64,000 nucleotides of DNA, taken from assembly GCA_018242425.1 (NCBI GenBank), contig JAFEBX010000024.1, positions 1 through 64,000 of the forward strand, in the 5' to 3' direction. Under the pieces are notes generated by a model. It was not told the origin of the DNA, ran no database searches, and was given only the letters and a program-made list of their open reading frames with translations. Shown piece after piece: positions 27,975-37,185 of the stretch. Both the position numbers and the translations under genes were made by a program. This stretch comes from Pseudomonadota bacterium (GTDB taxonomy: Bacteria; Pseudomonadota; Gammaproteobacteria; Xanthomonadales; Xanthomonadaceae). The number at the start of each line of letters is the position of its first letter. The first letter of the stretch is position 1.

Positions 27975-29561
27975 ATGCGCATATCGACTTGGAAGCTCTG
28001 TCTGCTGGCCAGCATCGGCCTGTCCGCCCAACCGCTGCTGCACGCCGCCACAATGCGGGGTCGCGTTTGCCTCGATGCCGGCACCACGGCTTCGTGCCCC
28101 GCCAGCGCGAAGGGTGTTGCCGATGTTGCAATCTCCAATGGTCGCCAGATCGTCCGCACGGATGCCAATGGCCGCTACAGCATCGGGGTCGAGGACGGCG
28201 ATACCGTATTCGCGATCAAGCCGGCGACGATGGCCTTCGCCAATCGCGCCAACGGCCTGCCGCGCTTCTGGCAACACTACGCGCCGAACGGTTCACCCAA
28301 ACTGAAATACGGTGGGATCACGCCATCCGCCTCGCTGCAATTCGATGTCGCGCTGCGGCCACTGGGCAAGGTGCCGGGCGCGCTCGATATGCTGGTCTTC
28401 GGCGATCCGCAACCGCAGACGCTGAAGGATGTCGGCTATTACGACCGCGACATCGTCGCGCCGCTGGTCGGCCACACGAATGCCCGACTTGGAATTTCTC
28501 TCGGCGATATCGCCAGCGACGATCTTTCCCTGTACCCGGCGGTCAACGCAGTGACCACGCGCCTGCACCAGCCATGGCTGCACGTGCCGGGCAACCACGA
28601 CATGGACCGTGACGCCGGAGGTGATGCCCACGCGCTCGATTCCTTCCGCAACGTCTACGGCCCCGATACCTACGCCTGGCAGGAACCGCAGGCCAGTTTC
28701 ATCGTCCTCGACGATGTGGTGATGACGCCGGGCAAGGCGCCTGGATACATCGGCGGATTCCGCGACGACCAGTTCGCGTTCCTGGAATCGGTATTGCCGA
28801 TGCTCGATCGCAGTCGCCTGCTGGTGTTGTCGATGCACATCCCGTTGTTCGAGCCCGCCGACAAGGACACCTTCCGCGATGCCGACCGCGAGCGCCTGTT
28901 CGCGCTGATCAAGGATTTCCCGCACGTGCTGGTGCTGAGCGCGCACTCGCACGCGCAGCAGCATTTCTTCCACGATGCATCGACCGGCTGGCATGGCGCG
29001 CACCCGCTGCACGAATACAACGTCGGTGCCGCCTGCGGCGCGTTCTGGTCGGGGGTGAAGGATGCCGCCGGCATTCCGGCGTCGACGATGTCCGATGGCA
29101 CGCCGAACGGTTATGCCACGCTGCGCGTCGAAAGCGACGGCAGCTATGCACTGGCCTACCACCCGGCGCGCGATCCCGCCGACACCCAGATCGGCCTGCA
29201 TGCGCCCAAGGTGCTGCGCAAGGGTGCCTATCCGGCCTGGGGCGTCTACGCCAACATGTGGATGGGCATGGCCGACACGAAGATCGAATACCGCATCGAC
29301 AATGGCCCGTGGAAACCGATGACGCGGGTAGTGCAGCCGGATCCGGCATTGCTCGTCGAGAACATGCGCGACGACGAAGCACAGCGCTTGCGCGGCTACG
29401 ATCGCTCGCCGGAAGCCACGCCTTCGCCGCATCTGTGGCGTGGCGCGTTGCCAACCGATCTCGCCCTCGGTGAGCACCGCATCGAAGTGCGGGCGCAGGA
29501 TCGCTGGCGTGGCGAGGTCACCGCGACGACGCGCTACCGGCTGGAAGACGCGAAGCCCTGA
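27975..29561 (+). CDS. Exported calcineurin-like phosphoesterase
   Basis: 528 residues from ATG 27975, the first start that leaves a proper signal peptide (KLCLLASIGL, cleavage near LHAA). An N-terminal beta domain (about 25-130) precedes the metallophosphoesterase core: FGDPQPQ, SLGDIASDD, GNHDMD and SAHSHAQ. A C-terminal domain (about 380-528) matches the MetallophosC type. Metal-dependent phosphodiesterase or phosphatase in the periplasm or outside; substrate unknown. It begins 42 bases after hisI and could be read from the same transcript. Confidence 0.82.
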   Translation: MRISTWKLCLLASIGLSAQPLLHAATMRGRVCLDAGTTASCPASAKGVADVAISNGRQIVRTDANGRYSIGVEDGDTVFAIKPATMAFANRANGLPRFWQHYAPNGSPKLKYGGITPSASLQFDVALRPLGKVPGALDMLVFGDPQPQTLKDVGYYDRDIVAPLVGHTNARLGISLGDIASDDLSLYPAVNAVTTRLHQPWLHVPGNHDMDRDAGGDAHALDSFRNVYGPDTYAWQEPQASFIVLDDVVMTPGKAPGYIGGFRDDQFAFLESVLPMLDRSRLLVLSMHIPLFEPADKDTFRDADRERLFALIKDFPHVLVLSAHSHAQQHFFHDASTGWHGAHPLHEYNVGAACGAFWSGVKDAAGIPASTMSDGTPNGYATLRVESDGSYALAYHPARDPADTQIGLHAPKVLRKGAYPAWGVYANMWMGMADTKIEYRIDNGPWKPMTRVVQPDPALLVENMRDDEAQRLRGYDRSPEATPSPHLWRGALPTDLALGEHRIEVRAQDRWRGEVTATTRYRLEDAKP

Positions 29562-30414
29562 GGCTCAACCACGCCCCAACCAGCAGCAGCGCGATCGCGA
29601 CCGCCTGGATCCAGTGCGGTTGCGCGCGGCCGCTGGCGACCAGCAACAGCGTCGACAGCAGCGGGGCGAGGTAGGACAGGCCGCCGAGCAGGGCGATGTC
29701 GCCGCGCTTGGTGCCGCCATCCCACAACCAGAAGGCTGCGCCGACCGGACCGATGCCCATCGCGACCATCGCCAGCCATTGCGCAGCGCTGATGGCGCGC
29801 GACGGTTCGAATGCGAGATGCGCGAACGCACCGAGGATCGCCACGCCGATGCACGCAGGGACGATCGCGCTGCTCGGGACGTGCGCGTAACGGCGGTTGA
29901 GCACCGAATAGCCGGCCCAGACCAGCGCGGCGGCGAGCGCAGCCAGATAGCCGCCGACTGCTGTTGGATCGACATGGATGCCGCGACCGCCGGTGACCAG
30001 CAGCGCCGCAGCGAACAATCCCAGCATTGCCCCGACGAGGTTGCCCGTGCGCAAGCGCACGCCGGGCAGCAGTCCCGACAACAGTACGATCAGCAGCGGC
30101 CACAGGTAGTTGAGCAGGTTGGCCTCGACCGGCGGCGCATGCTTGAGCGCGAAGAAATACAGCGCGTGGTAGCCGAACAGGCCGGCCGTCGACAGCGCCA
30201 ATGCAGGAAGTGGCGCGCGCATCGAATGCAGGCCGGCCTTGCCCTGGCGCAGCACGTGCAGTAGTCCGATCGTTCCGCCGCAACCGAAGCTGATCGCCAG
30301 CACCAGGAAAGACGGGAGATCGCCGGTGAGCGTCGTCAGCAGTGCCAGCGACGACCACAGCAGGATCGCGACGAGTCCGCCCAGGGTGGCCTTGCGATCG
30401 ACGGCGTGCGGCAT
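29518..30414 (-). CDS. EamA/DMT-family transporter (YddG-like)
   Basis: 298 residues, about ten membrane helices in two repeats. The motif PPVEANLLNYLWPLLIVLLS resembles the aromatic amino-acid exporter YddG branch of the EamA family. Start chosen at ATG 30414; further upstream the frame runs antisense through mtnC. Its last 44 bases overlap the convergent phosphoesterase gene. Substrate unproven. Confidence 0.8.
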   Translation of the reverse strand: MPHAVDRKATLGGLVAILLWSSLALLTTLTGDLPSFLVLAISFGCGGTIGLLHVLRQGKAGLHSMRAPLPALALSTAGLFGYHALYFFALKHAPPVEANLLNYLWPLLIVLLSGLLPGVRLRTGNLVGAMLGLFAAALLVTGGRGIHVDPTAVGGYLAALAAALVWAGYSVLNRRYAHVPSSAIVPACIGVAILGAFAHLAFEPSRAISAAQWLAMVAMGIGPVGAAFWLWDGGTKRGDIALLGGLSYLAPLLSTLLLVASGRAQPHWIQAVAIALLLVGAWLSLRASRLPAGSASSR

Positions 30415-30430
30415 GCCGGCGTCGTTTCGA

Positions 30431-31126
30431 TCAGTGTGGATCGATCGCGGCGAAACTCTCGACGCGTGCGTGGCCGTGCGTGGCGTCTCCGGTGCGCGAC
30501 TGCGCGTAATCCTCGCGGCGATCGAGCAATACCGTGCGCATGCCGGCTTCACGCGCGGCATCGAGTTCTTCCACCACGTCGGACAGGAAGACGATGTCCT
30601 GCGGCGCGCGACCGAGGCGCTCGACGATGCGGCGATAGCTTCCAGCCTCGCGCTTGTGGCCGACTTCGGTATCGAAATAGTTGGAGAACAACGGTGTCAG
30701 GTCGCCGGCGTCGGAATGGCTGAACAGCAGTTTCTGCGCCGGCACCGAGCCCGAGGAATACACCGCCAGCGCATGGCCGGCTTCGTGCCAGGCGCGCAAT
30801 GCCGGCGCCACGTCGGGATACAGCGGCGCGGTGAAGTCGCCGCGGGCGTAACCGGCGTTCCAGATCATGCCCTGCAGCGCCTTGAGCGCGGTGTGCTTGC
30901 GATCCTGGTCGATCCAGCCCTGCAGCGTCTCGACGATCATCGCGTCCTGGCACATCGCCCCGTGCTCGGTCGCGACCTGGTCGAGCAGGGCGCGCACGTC
31001 CGGATCGTCGCCATGCGCGGCGACGAAGGCGGGCAGGCGTTCGCGCGCATAGGGGAACAGCACGTCCTTGACGAAGGAAATGGATGAAGTCGTTCCTTCG
31101 ATGTCGGTGAGGATGACCGATTTCAT
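30431..31126 (-). CDS. mtnC: Enolase-phosphatase (2,3-diketo-5-methylthiopentyl-1-phosphate)
   Basis: 231 residues. HAD motif I reads [10 protein letters not shown], the MtnC form with Glu instead of Asp at the third position. The family segments [12 protein letters not shown] and [10 protein letters not shown] are also present. It performs both enolisation and dephosphorylation in methionine salvage. The start overlaps the stop of the preceding small gene (ATGA). mtnD and mtnB are upstream in the same direction. Confidence 0.96.
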   Translation of the reverse strand: MKSVILTDIEGTTSSISFVKDVLFPYARERLPAFVAAHGDDPDVRALLDQVATEHGAMCQDAMIVETLQGWIDQDRKHTALKALQGMIWNAGYARGDFTAPLYPDVAPALRAWHEAGHALAVYSSGSVPAQKLLFSHSDAGDLTPLFSNYFDTEVGHKREAGSYRRIVERLGRAPQDIVFLSDVVEELDAAREAGMRTVLLDRREDYAQSRTGDATHGHARVESFAAIDPH

Positions 31127-31524
31127 TTCGCGGATGCCTTGATGTATTCGCTGCGGCGGAAACGCAATGCCGACCAGTCCTCGTCGATCGCCACCATCCG
31201 CACGGTGTCGAAGCCGGCGTCCTTCAGCACCGTCCAGCCGGAATCGCGGTTGAATTCGCAGCGATAGCGCTTCGAACTGCCCTTGGGATAGGCGATCCAC
31301 AGTTGCGCGTCGCCATCGGCGGCTTTGACCAGGGCATGGCTGGCCTTGTCCAGCTCGTCCTGCGTCACCGCGAAGGCCAATGCCCATGCGATCTTGCCGC
31401 GGGCGTCACGCTTGATCTCGACGCCATCGAGCGCCGCCAGTTCGCCCTCGAAACTCGCCGGCGCGTTCAGTACATGGATGCGCTGCAGCGTCCCGAGATT
31501 GAGTTTCTTGAACAACGGGGTCAC
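31123..31524 (-). CDS. Small conserved protein in the mtn operon, DUF3052-like
   Basis: 133 residues. It begins [22 protein letters not shown], with the LNAP motif and a mixed alpha/beta pattern ([21 protein letters not shown]) that resembles DUF3052-type proteins. The family call is tentative. It sits between mtnD and mtnC, overlapping mtnC by 4 bases and 3 bases from mtnD. It has no signal peptide. No known mtn function is assigned to such a protein. Confidence 0.55.
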   Translation of the reverse strand: MTPLFKKLNLGTLQRIHVLNAPASFEGELAALDGVEIKRDARGKIAWALAFAVTQDELDKASHALVKAADGDAQLWIAYPKGSSKRYRCEFNRDSGWTVLKDAGFDTVRMVAIDEDWSALRFRRSEYIKASAK

Positions 31525-31527
31525 GGC

Positions 31528-32076
31528 TCAGTGTTTCTCGTAGCGCGGGAATTTCCGGGCGATATCGCTGCCGGTGAAATGGCCGATCCAGCCGTCCGGT
31601 TCGGTGAAGAAACGAATCGCCACGAATTCCGGCGCCTCGCCCATGTCGAACCAGTGCGTGGTGCCATCGGGCACGCCGATGAGATCGCCTTGTTCGCACA
31701 GGATCTCGTAGACCTTGTCACCGACGTGCAGGGTGAACAGCCCCGACCCGGCGACGAAGAAACGCACCTCGTCTTCCTTGTGGAAGTGCTCCTCGAGGAA
31801 CTTGGCGCGCATCTCGGCGCGATTGGGATTGTCCGGCGCGATGCTCACCACGTCGACCGACTTGAAGCCATTGGCTTCCACCAGGCGATCGATGTCGGCG
31901 CGGTAGGCGGCCATGATCGCTTCGGGCGTATCACCAGCTTTTACTGGTGCAGTCGCCTGCCACTGCTCGAAATCGACCTTGATCGGCTTCAGCAGGCGCG
32001 CGATCCCGGCGTGGTCGTGGCTTTCGTCCAGCACCATGGCGGGCGCATTCGCATCGAAAATCCGCAGTCGGCTCAT
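31528..32076 (-). CDS. mtnD: Acireductone dioxygenase
   Basis: 182 residues from ATG 32076. The cupin metal ligands are in [13 protein letters not shown], with a further His in the THWFDMG segment. Ni or Fe decides between the off-pathway (CO-forming) and on-pathway (2-keto-4-methylthiobutyrate) reactions. Part of the mtnB-mtnD-X-mtnC series. Confidence 0.96.
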   Translation of the reverse strand: MSRLRIFDANAPAMVLDESHDHAGIARLLKPIKVDFEQWQATAPVKAGDTPEAIMAAYRADIDRLVEANGFKSVDVVSIAPDNPNRAEMRAKFLEEHFHKEDEVRFFVAGSGLFTLHVGDKVYEILCEQGDLIGVPDGTTHWFDMGEAPEFVAIRFFTEPDGWIGHFTGSDIARKFPRYEKH

Positions 32077-32089
32077 CGTCTCGGCGTCC

Positions 32090-32725
32090 TCAGGCGCGCA
32101 GTCGGCGCATTTCCAGTTCGCAACCGAGCAGGAACTCGAACGCGTCCAGGTGGCGACGGGCTTCGGAGATGTCGCGACCCCAGGCATACAGACCGTGCCC
32201 GGCGATCAGATAGCCCCAGGTGTTCGGCTTGGTCAGCACGGCATCGACGCTCGCGGTCAGTTCGTCCATGTCCTGCGAATTCGGCACCACCGGCAGGTCG
32301 AATTCGGTTTCATGGCTGGTGTGGCCGCGCAGGGCCTTGAACAATTCGTAACCACGCAGGCGCACGCGGCCTTCGCTTTCGTACAACAGTCCGGCGATGG
32401 TCTGGGTCGGCGAGTGTGTGTGCAGGACCGCGCCGACGTCGGGATAGCGGCGATACAGATGCGTGTGCAACGCGGCTTCCGCCGACGGGCGGTGGTGGGT
32501 CGCGACCGGCTCGTTGGCCATGTTCACCACCATGATGTCGGCCTCGGTCAGGCGGCCCTTGTCCTTGCCGGAAATGGTGATGGCGGCGTGGTTCGGATCC
32601 ATGCGGATCGAGAAGTTGCCGGCGGTGGCCGGCGTCCAGCCCTTGGCCGCCAGTTCACGGGTATGGCTGATGATCTGGGCGGCGCAGCCGGCGTACAGGT
32701 TGTGGTCGAAAGCAGGGGTATCCAT
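32090..32725 (-). CDS. mtnB: Methylthioribulose-1-phosphate dehydratase
   Basis: 211 residues of the class II aldolase fold. GNFSIRMD, metal-ligand LHTHSPTQT and AGHGLYAWG are visible. It dehydrates MTRu-1-P in methionine salvage. The start is at 32725; a longer reading runs into the neighbouring aldolase gene. Thirteen bases separate it from mtnD. Confidence 0.93.
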   Translation of the reverse strand: MDTPAFDHNLYAGCAAQIISHTRELAAKGWTPATAGNFSIRMDPNHAAITISGKDKGRLTEADIMVVNMANEPVATHHRPSAEAALHTHLYRRYPDVGAVLHTHSPTQTIAGLLYESEGRVRLRGYELFKALRGHTSHETEFDLPVVPNSQDMDELTASVDAVLTKPNTWGYLIAGHGLYAWGRDISEARRHLDAFEFLLGCELEMRRLRA

Positions 32726-32787
32726 CCGCCCAGTGTAGCGATTGCGGGTGTCATTCCAAATGACGATTCCGCTTCTCCAGATCGCGT

Positions 32788-33447
32788 TCAGTCGCCTTTG
32801 CGCTGCTGCCCGTAGTGCTTGAACTTCTCCAGCACCTCGGCCATTTCTTCCGGCGGCAGGTTGCGGGTCGGGCCCAGCGTGCGCGCCAGCATGTACTGGC
32901 GGGCCAGGTTCTCGACTTCCTCGGCCAGGGTATAGGCTTCGGACAGGGTCCTGCCCGTGGTGATCTGGCCGTGGTTGGCCATCAGGCAGGCGCGCAGGCC
33001 GCCTTCCAGTGCGTGCAGGACGTTGTCGGAGAGCTCGCCGGTGCCGAAGGTGGCGTAATCGGCACAAGGAATGTGGTCGCCGCCGGCCACCGCGACCATG
33101 TAGTGGAAGGCGGGGATCCCTTCACCCAGGCAGGCCAGCGCGGTGGCATGGGTGGAATGGACGTGCACCACGGCATTGGTGCCCGGGAAGGCGCGCAGGA
33201 TGTCGCAGTGGAAGCGCCACTCGCTGGAGGGAATCAACTGTCCCGGCGGGCAATTGCCGTCGGCCTCCAGGTAGACGATGTCCTCCGGCAGCAGGCGGTC
33301 GTAGGCGCGGCCGGTCGGCGTGATCAGCAGGCCATCGCCCCAGCGCAGACTGGCATTGCCCGACTTGTTCAGCGACAGGCCGCTGGCATTCATCGCCCGG
33401 CAGTGGTCGATCAGGGATTGCCGGGCGGCGCGCTCGTGGTCGTGCAT
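32788..33447 (-). CDS. Class II aldolase/adducin family protein (FucA-like)
   Basis: 219 residues. Motifs: [11 protein letters not shown] (substrate phosphate loop), SSEWRFH with the putative catalytic Glu, metal ligands HVHSTHA and ANHGQITTG. These fit a zinc aldolase for a C5/C6 sugar phosphate such as fuculose-1-phosphate. It sits next to mtnB on the same strand (62 bases away). In other bacteria similar aldolases cleave MTRu-1-P or 5-deoxyribulose-1-P (DHAP shunt), so a salvage role is possible. Substrate unproven. Confidence 0.78.
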   Translation of the reverse strand: MHDHERAARQSLIDHCRAMNASGLSLNKSGNASLRWGDGLLITPTGRAYDRLLPEDIVYLEADGNCPPGQLIPSSEWRFHCDILRAFPGTNAVVHVHSTHATALACLGEGIPAFHYMVAVAGGDHIPCADYATFGTGELSDNVLHALEGGLRACLMANHGQITTGRTLSEAYTLAEEVENLARQYMLARTLGPTRNLPPEEMAEVLEKFKHYGQQRKGD

Positions 33448-33457
33448 GGTGCCGATC

Positions 33458-34885
33458 TCAGCCTTGCTTGTGCTGTTTGCTGTGGCGATAGCCGTACAGG
33501 AAGTAGATCAGCAGGCCGATCACCGTCCACGCGATCATCAGCGCCCAGTTGTGCGCGGTCATGGTCGACAGCAGGATCAGGCAGCTGACGACGCCGGCGA
33601 TGCACACCGCCCACGCGCCCTTGATCCGGAACGGACGCGGCAGGTCGGGCTGGGTGCGGCGCAGGACCAGCACGCCGATGCACACGGATGCGAACGCGAT
33701 CAGCGTGCCCATCGAGGTCAGGTCGCCGAGGATGTCGAGCGGGAAGATCGCCGCCAGCAGCGCGATGCCGATGCCGGTGATCACGGTGTTGATGTGCGGC
33801 GTCTTGTACTTCTCGTGGATGCGGGTGAACACCGGCGGCAGCAGGCCGTCGCGCGCCATGATCATGAAGATGCGCGGCTGGCCGATGATCATCACCAGTA
33901 CCACCGACGACAGGCCGATCAACGCGCCGATCTCGACCACGATGCGCAGCCAGCCCAGTTGCGGATGCGCGGCGACCGCGGTGACCACGGGTTCATCGGT
34001 GCCGAGCATGGTGAAGGGCACCAGGCCGGTCATCACCGCCGCCATGCCGATGTAGAGCACGGTGCAGATCGCCAGCGACAGCAGCATGCCGATCGGCATG
34101 TCGCGCTGCGGATTGCGCGATTCCTGCGCCGCCACCGATACCGCCTCGAAGCCGATATAGGCGAAGAACACCATCGCCGCGCCGCGCAGCACGCCGTCGA
34201 AGCCGAACTTGCCGTGGCCCTGGGGTTCGGGGATGAAGGGATGCCAGTTCGCGGTATCGATGTAGCGCCAGCCGGCGATGATGACGAGGATGATCAGGCC
34301 GCTCTTGAGCACGACCATCGCGGTATTCATCGCCGACGACTTGCGGATGCCGACGTAGCACAGCCAGGTCAGCGCCAGCACGATGCCGGCGGCGGGCAGG
34401 TTGGCGATCGCGCCGGTCGGCTTGAGCTTGGCGTCGAGTGGCGCGTTGACCAGCGCGGCCGGCAGATGGATGTTGAAGTGGTCAAGCAGGCTGAGGAAAT
34501 AGCCGGTCCAGCTCACCGCGACCGCCGATGCCGAGACGCCGTATTCGAGGATCAGCATCCAGCCGATGAACCACGCCGCCAGCTCGCCCAGCGTCGCGTA
34601 GGTATAGGTGTAGGCGCTGCCGGAAACAGGCACCATCGCCGCGAATTCGGCATAGGCCAGCGCGCAGAAGGTGCAGCACAGCGCCGCCAGCACGAACGAC
34701 AGCATGATCGCCGGGCCGGCATGTTGCGCGGCGGCCTGGCCGGTGATCACGAAGATACCGCCGCCGATCACGGCGCCGATGCCGAGCGCGGTCAGTCCCC
34801 ACGGTCCGAGTGCGCGATGCAGGTCCATCTTCTGGGCGTCGCTGGCGGCGGCCTGGGGATGCTTGGTGGCGAACAGTTGCTTCAT
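33458..34885 (-). CDS. APC-family amino acid permease
   Basis: 475 residues with about 12-14 membrane helices. GIGAVIGGGIFVITG in helix 1 and PVSGSAYTYTY are the cationic amino-acid transporter (CAT/YhdG-like) signatures. The segment FFAYIGFEAVSVAAQE is typical of helix 6. It follows a closely related permease gene with a 78-base gap. Substrate unknown. Confidence 0.88.
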   Translation of the reverse strand: MKQLFATKHPQAAASDAQKMDLHRALGPWGLTALGIGAVIGGGIFVITGQAAAQHAGPAIMLSFVLAALCCTFCALAYAEFAAMVPVSGSAYTYTYATLGELAAWFIGWMLILEYGVSASAVAVSWTGYFLSLLDHFNIHLPAALVNAPLDAKLKPTGAIANLPAAGIVLALTWLCYVGIRKSSAMNTAMVVLKSGLIILVIIAGWRYIDTANWHPFIPEPQGHGKFGFDGVLRGAAMVFFAYIGFEAVSVAAQESRNPQRDMPIGMLLSLAICTVLYIGMAAVMTGLVPFTMLGTDEPVVTAVAAHPQLGWLRIVVEIGALIGLSSVVLVMIIGQPRIFMIMARDGLLPPVFTRIHEKYKTPHINTVITGIGIALLAAIFPLDILGDLTSMGTLIAFASVCIGVLVLRRTQPDLPRPFRIKGAWAVCIAGVVSCLILLSTMTAHNWALMIAWTVIGLLIYFLYGYRHSKQHKQG

Positions 34886-34922
34886 GTCATGCGTCCAAAA
34901 AATTCTTGTCTTCCTGAATGCA

Positions 34923-34948
34923 GAAGGCCGGCGACGAGGCCGGCCTTC
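34923..34948 (-). terminator. Hairpin between the two APC permease genes
   Basis: Long GC stem built from GAAGGCCGGC and its complement GCCGGCCTTC with a short loop. No U-run follows on the minus strand, so it is probably a processing or attenuation hairpin. Confidence 0.35.
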
Positions 34949-34963
34949 GTGCGTGCCGCGCGA

Positions 34964-36478
34964 TTACTGTGCGTTTTCGCGGGCGAGGTGGCTGCGGTGG
35001 CGGCTGTAGAGCGAGTACACCACCAGGCCGATGATGGCCCAGGCCGCGAACACCAGCTTGGCGGTCATGCTGAGGTTGACGAACAACAGCAGGCAGCCGG
35101 CCACGGCCAGCGGGCAGACGATCCAGGCCAGCGGCGTGCGGAACGGACGCGGGCGATCGGGCTGCGTCTTGCGCAACACCAGCACGCCGATCGAGACCAT
35201 CGCGAACGCCAGCAGGGTGCCGGAGTTGGAGGTATCGGCCAGCTTGCCGACCGGGAACAGCGCGGCGCAGATCGAGACCACGACGCCGGTCACGTAGGTG
35301 ATCACGTGCGGGGTGTGGAACTTCGGATGGACCTTCGACAGGGCATCCGGCAGCAGGCCGTCGCGCGACATCGTGAAGAAGATGCGGGTCTGGCCGAACA
35401 TCATCATCAGGATCACCGACGGCAGGGCGACGACGGCGGCAAGCGCGATCAGGTTGCCGACCTTCGGATAGCCGAGGACGCGGATCACGTGGGCCAGCGG
35501 TTCATTGCTGCACACCAGTGCGTTCGCGTTCTGCGGCAATGCGCAGGCGGCGGCCATTTCCGGCGTGCCCGGATCGAGCACGATGCCAGCGGCGCTCATC
35601 AGCGGCTGTGCGCCGGTGGCACCGGCAGCGCCATAACCGACCAGCAGGTAGAAGATGGTGCAGACGCCGAGCGCACCGATCAGTCCGATCGGGATGTTGC
35701 GGTTCGGGTTCTTGGTTTCTTCCGCGGCCGTCGAGACGGCGTCGAAGCCGACGTAGGCGAAGAAGATCGATGCTGCAGCGCCAAGCACGCCGACGCCACC
35801 GGTCGGGCTGCCCCAGCCGGTGGGCAGGAACGGCGTCAGGTTGCTGCTCTTGGCCGCCGGCAGTGCAAGTCCGATGAAGCCGAGCAGGGCGATGATCTTG
35901 ATCGCCACCAGCACGGCGTTCACGCGCGCGCTCTTGGAAGTGCCGATGACCAGCAACCAGGTGACGGCGATACCGATCAGGAGGGCAAGCAGGTTGATGC
36001 CGCCGCCGGAGAAGTAACCGGTCTGCAGCCACTTCGGCAGCGACAGCGCGCCGGGCGCCGTCAATCCGAACAAGCCGCTGTTGAGCAGGCCGTTGACGTA
36101 ACCGGACCAGCCGACGCAGACGGCGGTCGCGCCGATGGCGTACTCGAGCACCAGTGCCCAGCCGACGATCCACGCGATCAGTTCACCGAACACGCCGTAG
36201 CTGTAGGTGTAGGCCGAACCCGAGACCGGGATCATCGAAGCGATTTCGGAATAGGCGAGGGCCGCCAGGCCGCAAACCACGGCCGCGATCACGAAGGCGA
36301 CCATCATGCCGGGGCCGGCCTTCTGCGCCGCTTCGGCGGTCAACACGAAGATGCCGGTGCCGATCACGGCGCCGATGCCGAGCAGGGTGAGTTGGATCGG
36401 ACCAAGCTGGCGCTTCAGCGCCTTCTTTTCCGCGGTCTCGAGAATCTTGTCGAGCGGCTTGACGCGCCAAAAAAGCAT
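34964..36478 (-). CDS. APC-family amino acid permease (second copy)
   Basis: 504 residues from ATG 36478, which has a GGGGGAAG ribosome-binding site. Helix 1 reads GIGAVIGTGIFVLTA, followed by PVSGSAYTYSY. FFAYVGFDAVSTAAEE is close to the neighbouring permease. A loop about residues 290-330 carries two Cys (MAAACALPQ, ALVCSNEP) absent from the other copy. It is a paralogue from an old duplication and shares the CAT/YhdG signatures. Substrate unknown. Confidence 0.88.
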   Translation of the reverse strand: MLFWRVKPLDKILETAEKKALKRQLGPIQLTLLGIGAVIGTGIFVLTAEAAQKAGPGMMVAFVIAAVVCGLAALAYSEIASMIPVSGSAYTYSYGVFGELIAWIVGWALVLEYAIGATAVCVGWSGYVNGLLNSGLFGLTAPGALSLPKWLQTGYFSGGGINLLALLIGIAVTWLLVIGTSKSARVNAVLVAIKIIALLGFIGLALPAAKSSNLTPFLPTGWGSPTGGVGVLGAAASIFFAYVGFDAVSTAAEETKNPNRNIPIGLIGALGVCTIFYLLVGYGAAGATGAQPLMSAAGIVLDPGTPEMAAACALPQNANALVCSNEPLAHVIRVLGYPKVGNLIALAAVVALPSVILMMMFGQTRIFFTMSRDGLLPDALSKVHPKFHTPHVITYVTGVVVSICAALFPVGKLADTSNSGTLLAFAMVSIGVLVLRKTQPDRPRPFRTPLAWIVCPLAVAGCLLLFVNLSMTAKLVFAAWAIIGLVVYSLYSRHRSHLARENAQ

Positions 36479-36636
36479 TCGTGCTTCCCCCTGCTGGGTT
36501 GATTCGGTGGTGGATGACGACACCGGGGTCGCCACAAAACTGACCGACCTTAACCGCATTTCACATGGCGGCACAAGCGCCGTCCGGCATGGTAGGGCGC
36601 TTGCCAGCACGCCTGTTGCGATGCACCATGCGGCGG

Positions 36637-37185
36637 ATGACGACGCCACTCGCCGATGCCTTGCGCATTCATGCCCGCCGGTTTCCGAAACAATCCGGAC
36701 TGGCCGATGACTATCTGAAACTGCTCGAGGAAGGCGTTCATGCCTTCGTGCGCGATCGCCTCGATGGTCATTTCACCGGCTCGGCGTGGCTGGTCAGCCG
36801 TGATGGTTCGCGCGTGTTGCTCACACACCACCGCAAGCTCGATCGCTGGCTGCAGTTGGGTGGCCATGCCGATGGCGACATGGACCTGCGCGTTGTCGCG
36901 CTGAAGGAAGCGGAAGAAGAATCCGGTCTCACCGGATTGACGGTCGACGCCGATATCTTCGACCTCGACAAGCACTGGATTCCGGAGCGCGGCGACGTGC
37001 CCGGGCATTGGCATTACGACGCGCGTTACGTCGTGCGTGCAGGCGACAACGAAGCGTTCGTCGTCAGTGATGAATCGAATGCGCTGGCCTGGCGCGATAT
37101 CGCGGAGATCGCCGTCGATCCCTCGGCAGACGAATCATTGCGAAGGATGGCGCAGCGCTGGTCAGAACAGCACGCGGGTGCGTAG
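36637..37185 (+). CDS. Nudix hydrolase
   Basis: 182 residues if the ATG at 36637 is used; the frame is open upstream to 36565, so the start is uncertain. The Nudix box (about residues 77-100) reads GGHADGDM...ALKEAEEESGL: the EE-x-G-L end is intact, but the first Glu is Met and the Arg is Lys. The fold resembles ADP-ribose/NUDIX proteins with GHWHYDARYV. Substrate unknown. It converges on serA with a 24-base overlap. Confidence 0.78.
   Translation: MTTPLADALRIHARRFPKQSGLADDYLKLLEEGVHAFVRDRLDGHFTGSAWLVSRDGSRVLLTHHRKLDRWLQLGGHADGDMDLRVVALKEAEEESGLTGLTVDADIFDLDKHWIPERGDVPGHWHYDARYVVRAGDNEAFVVSDESNALAWRDIAEIAVDPSADESLRRMAQRWSEQHAGA

Noticed and set aside
33320..36502. 1060-residue open frame on the plus strand over the two permeases
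   Set aside because: It is antisense to two clear APC permeases and reads as repetitive polar sequence rich in Asp, His and Arg, the reverse-strand image of membrane helices.
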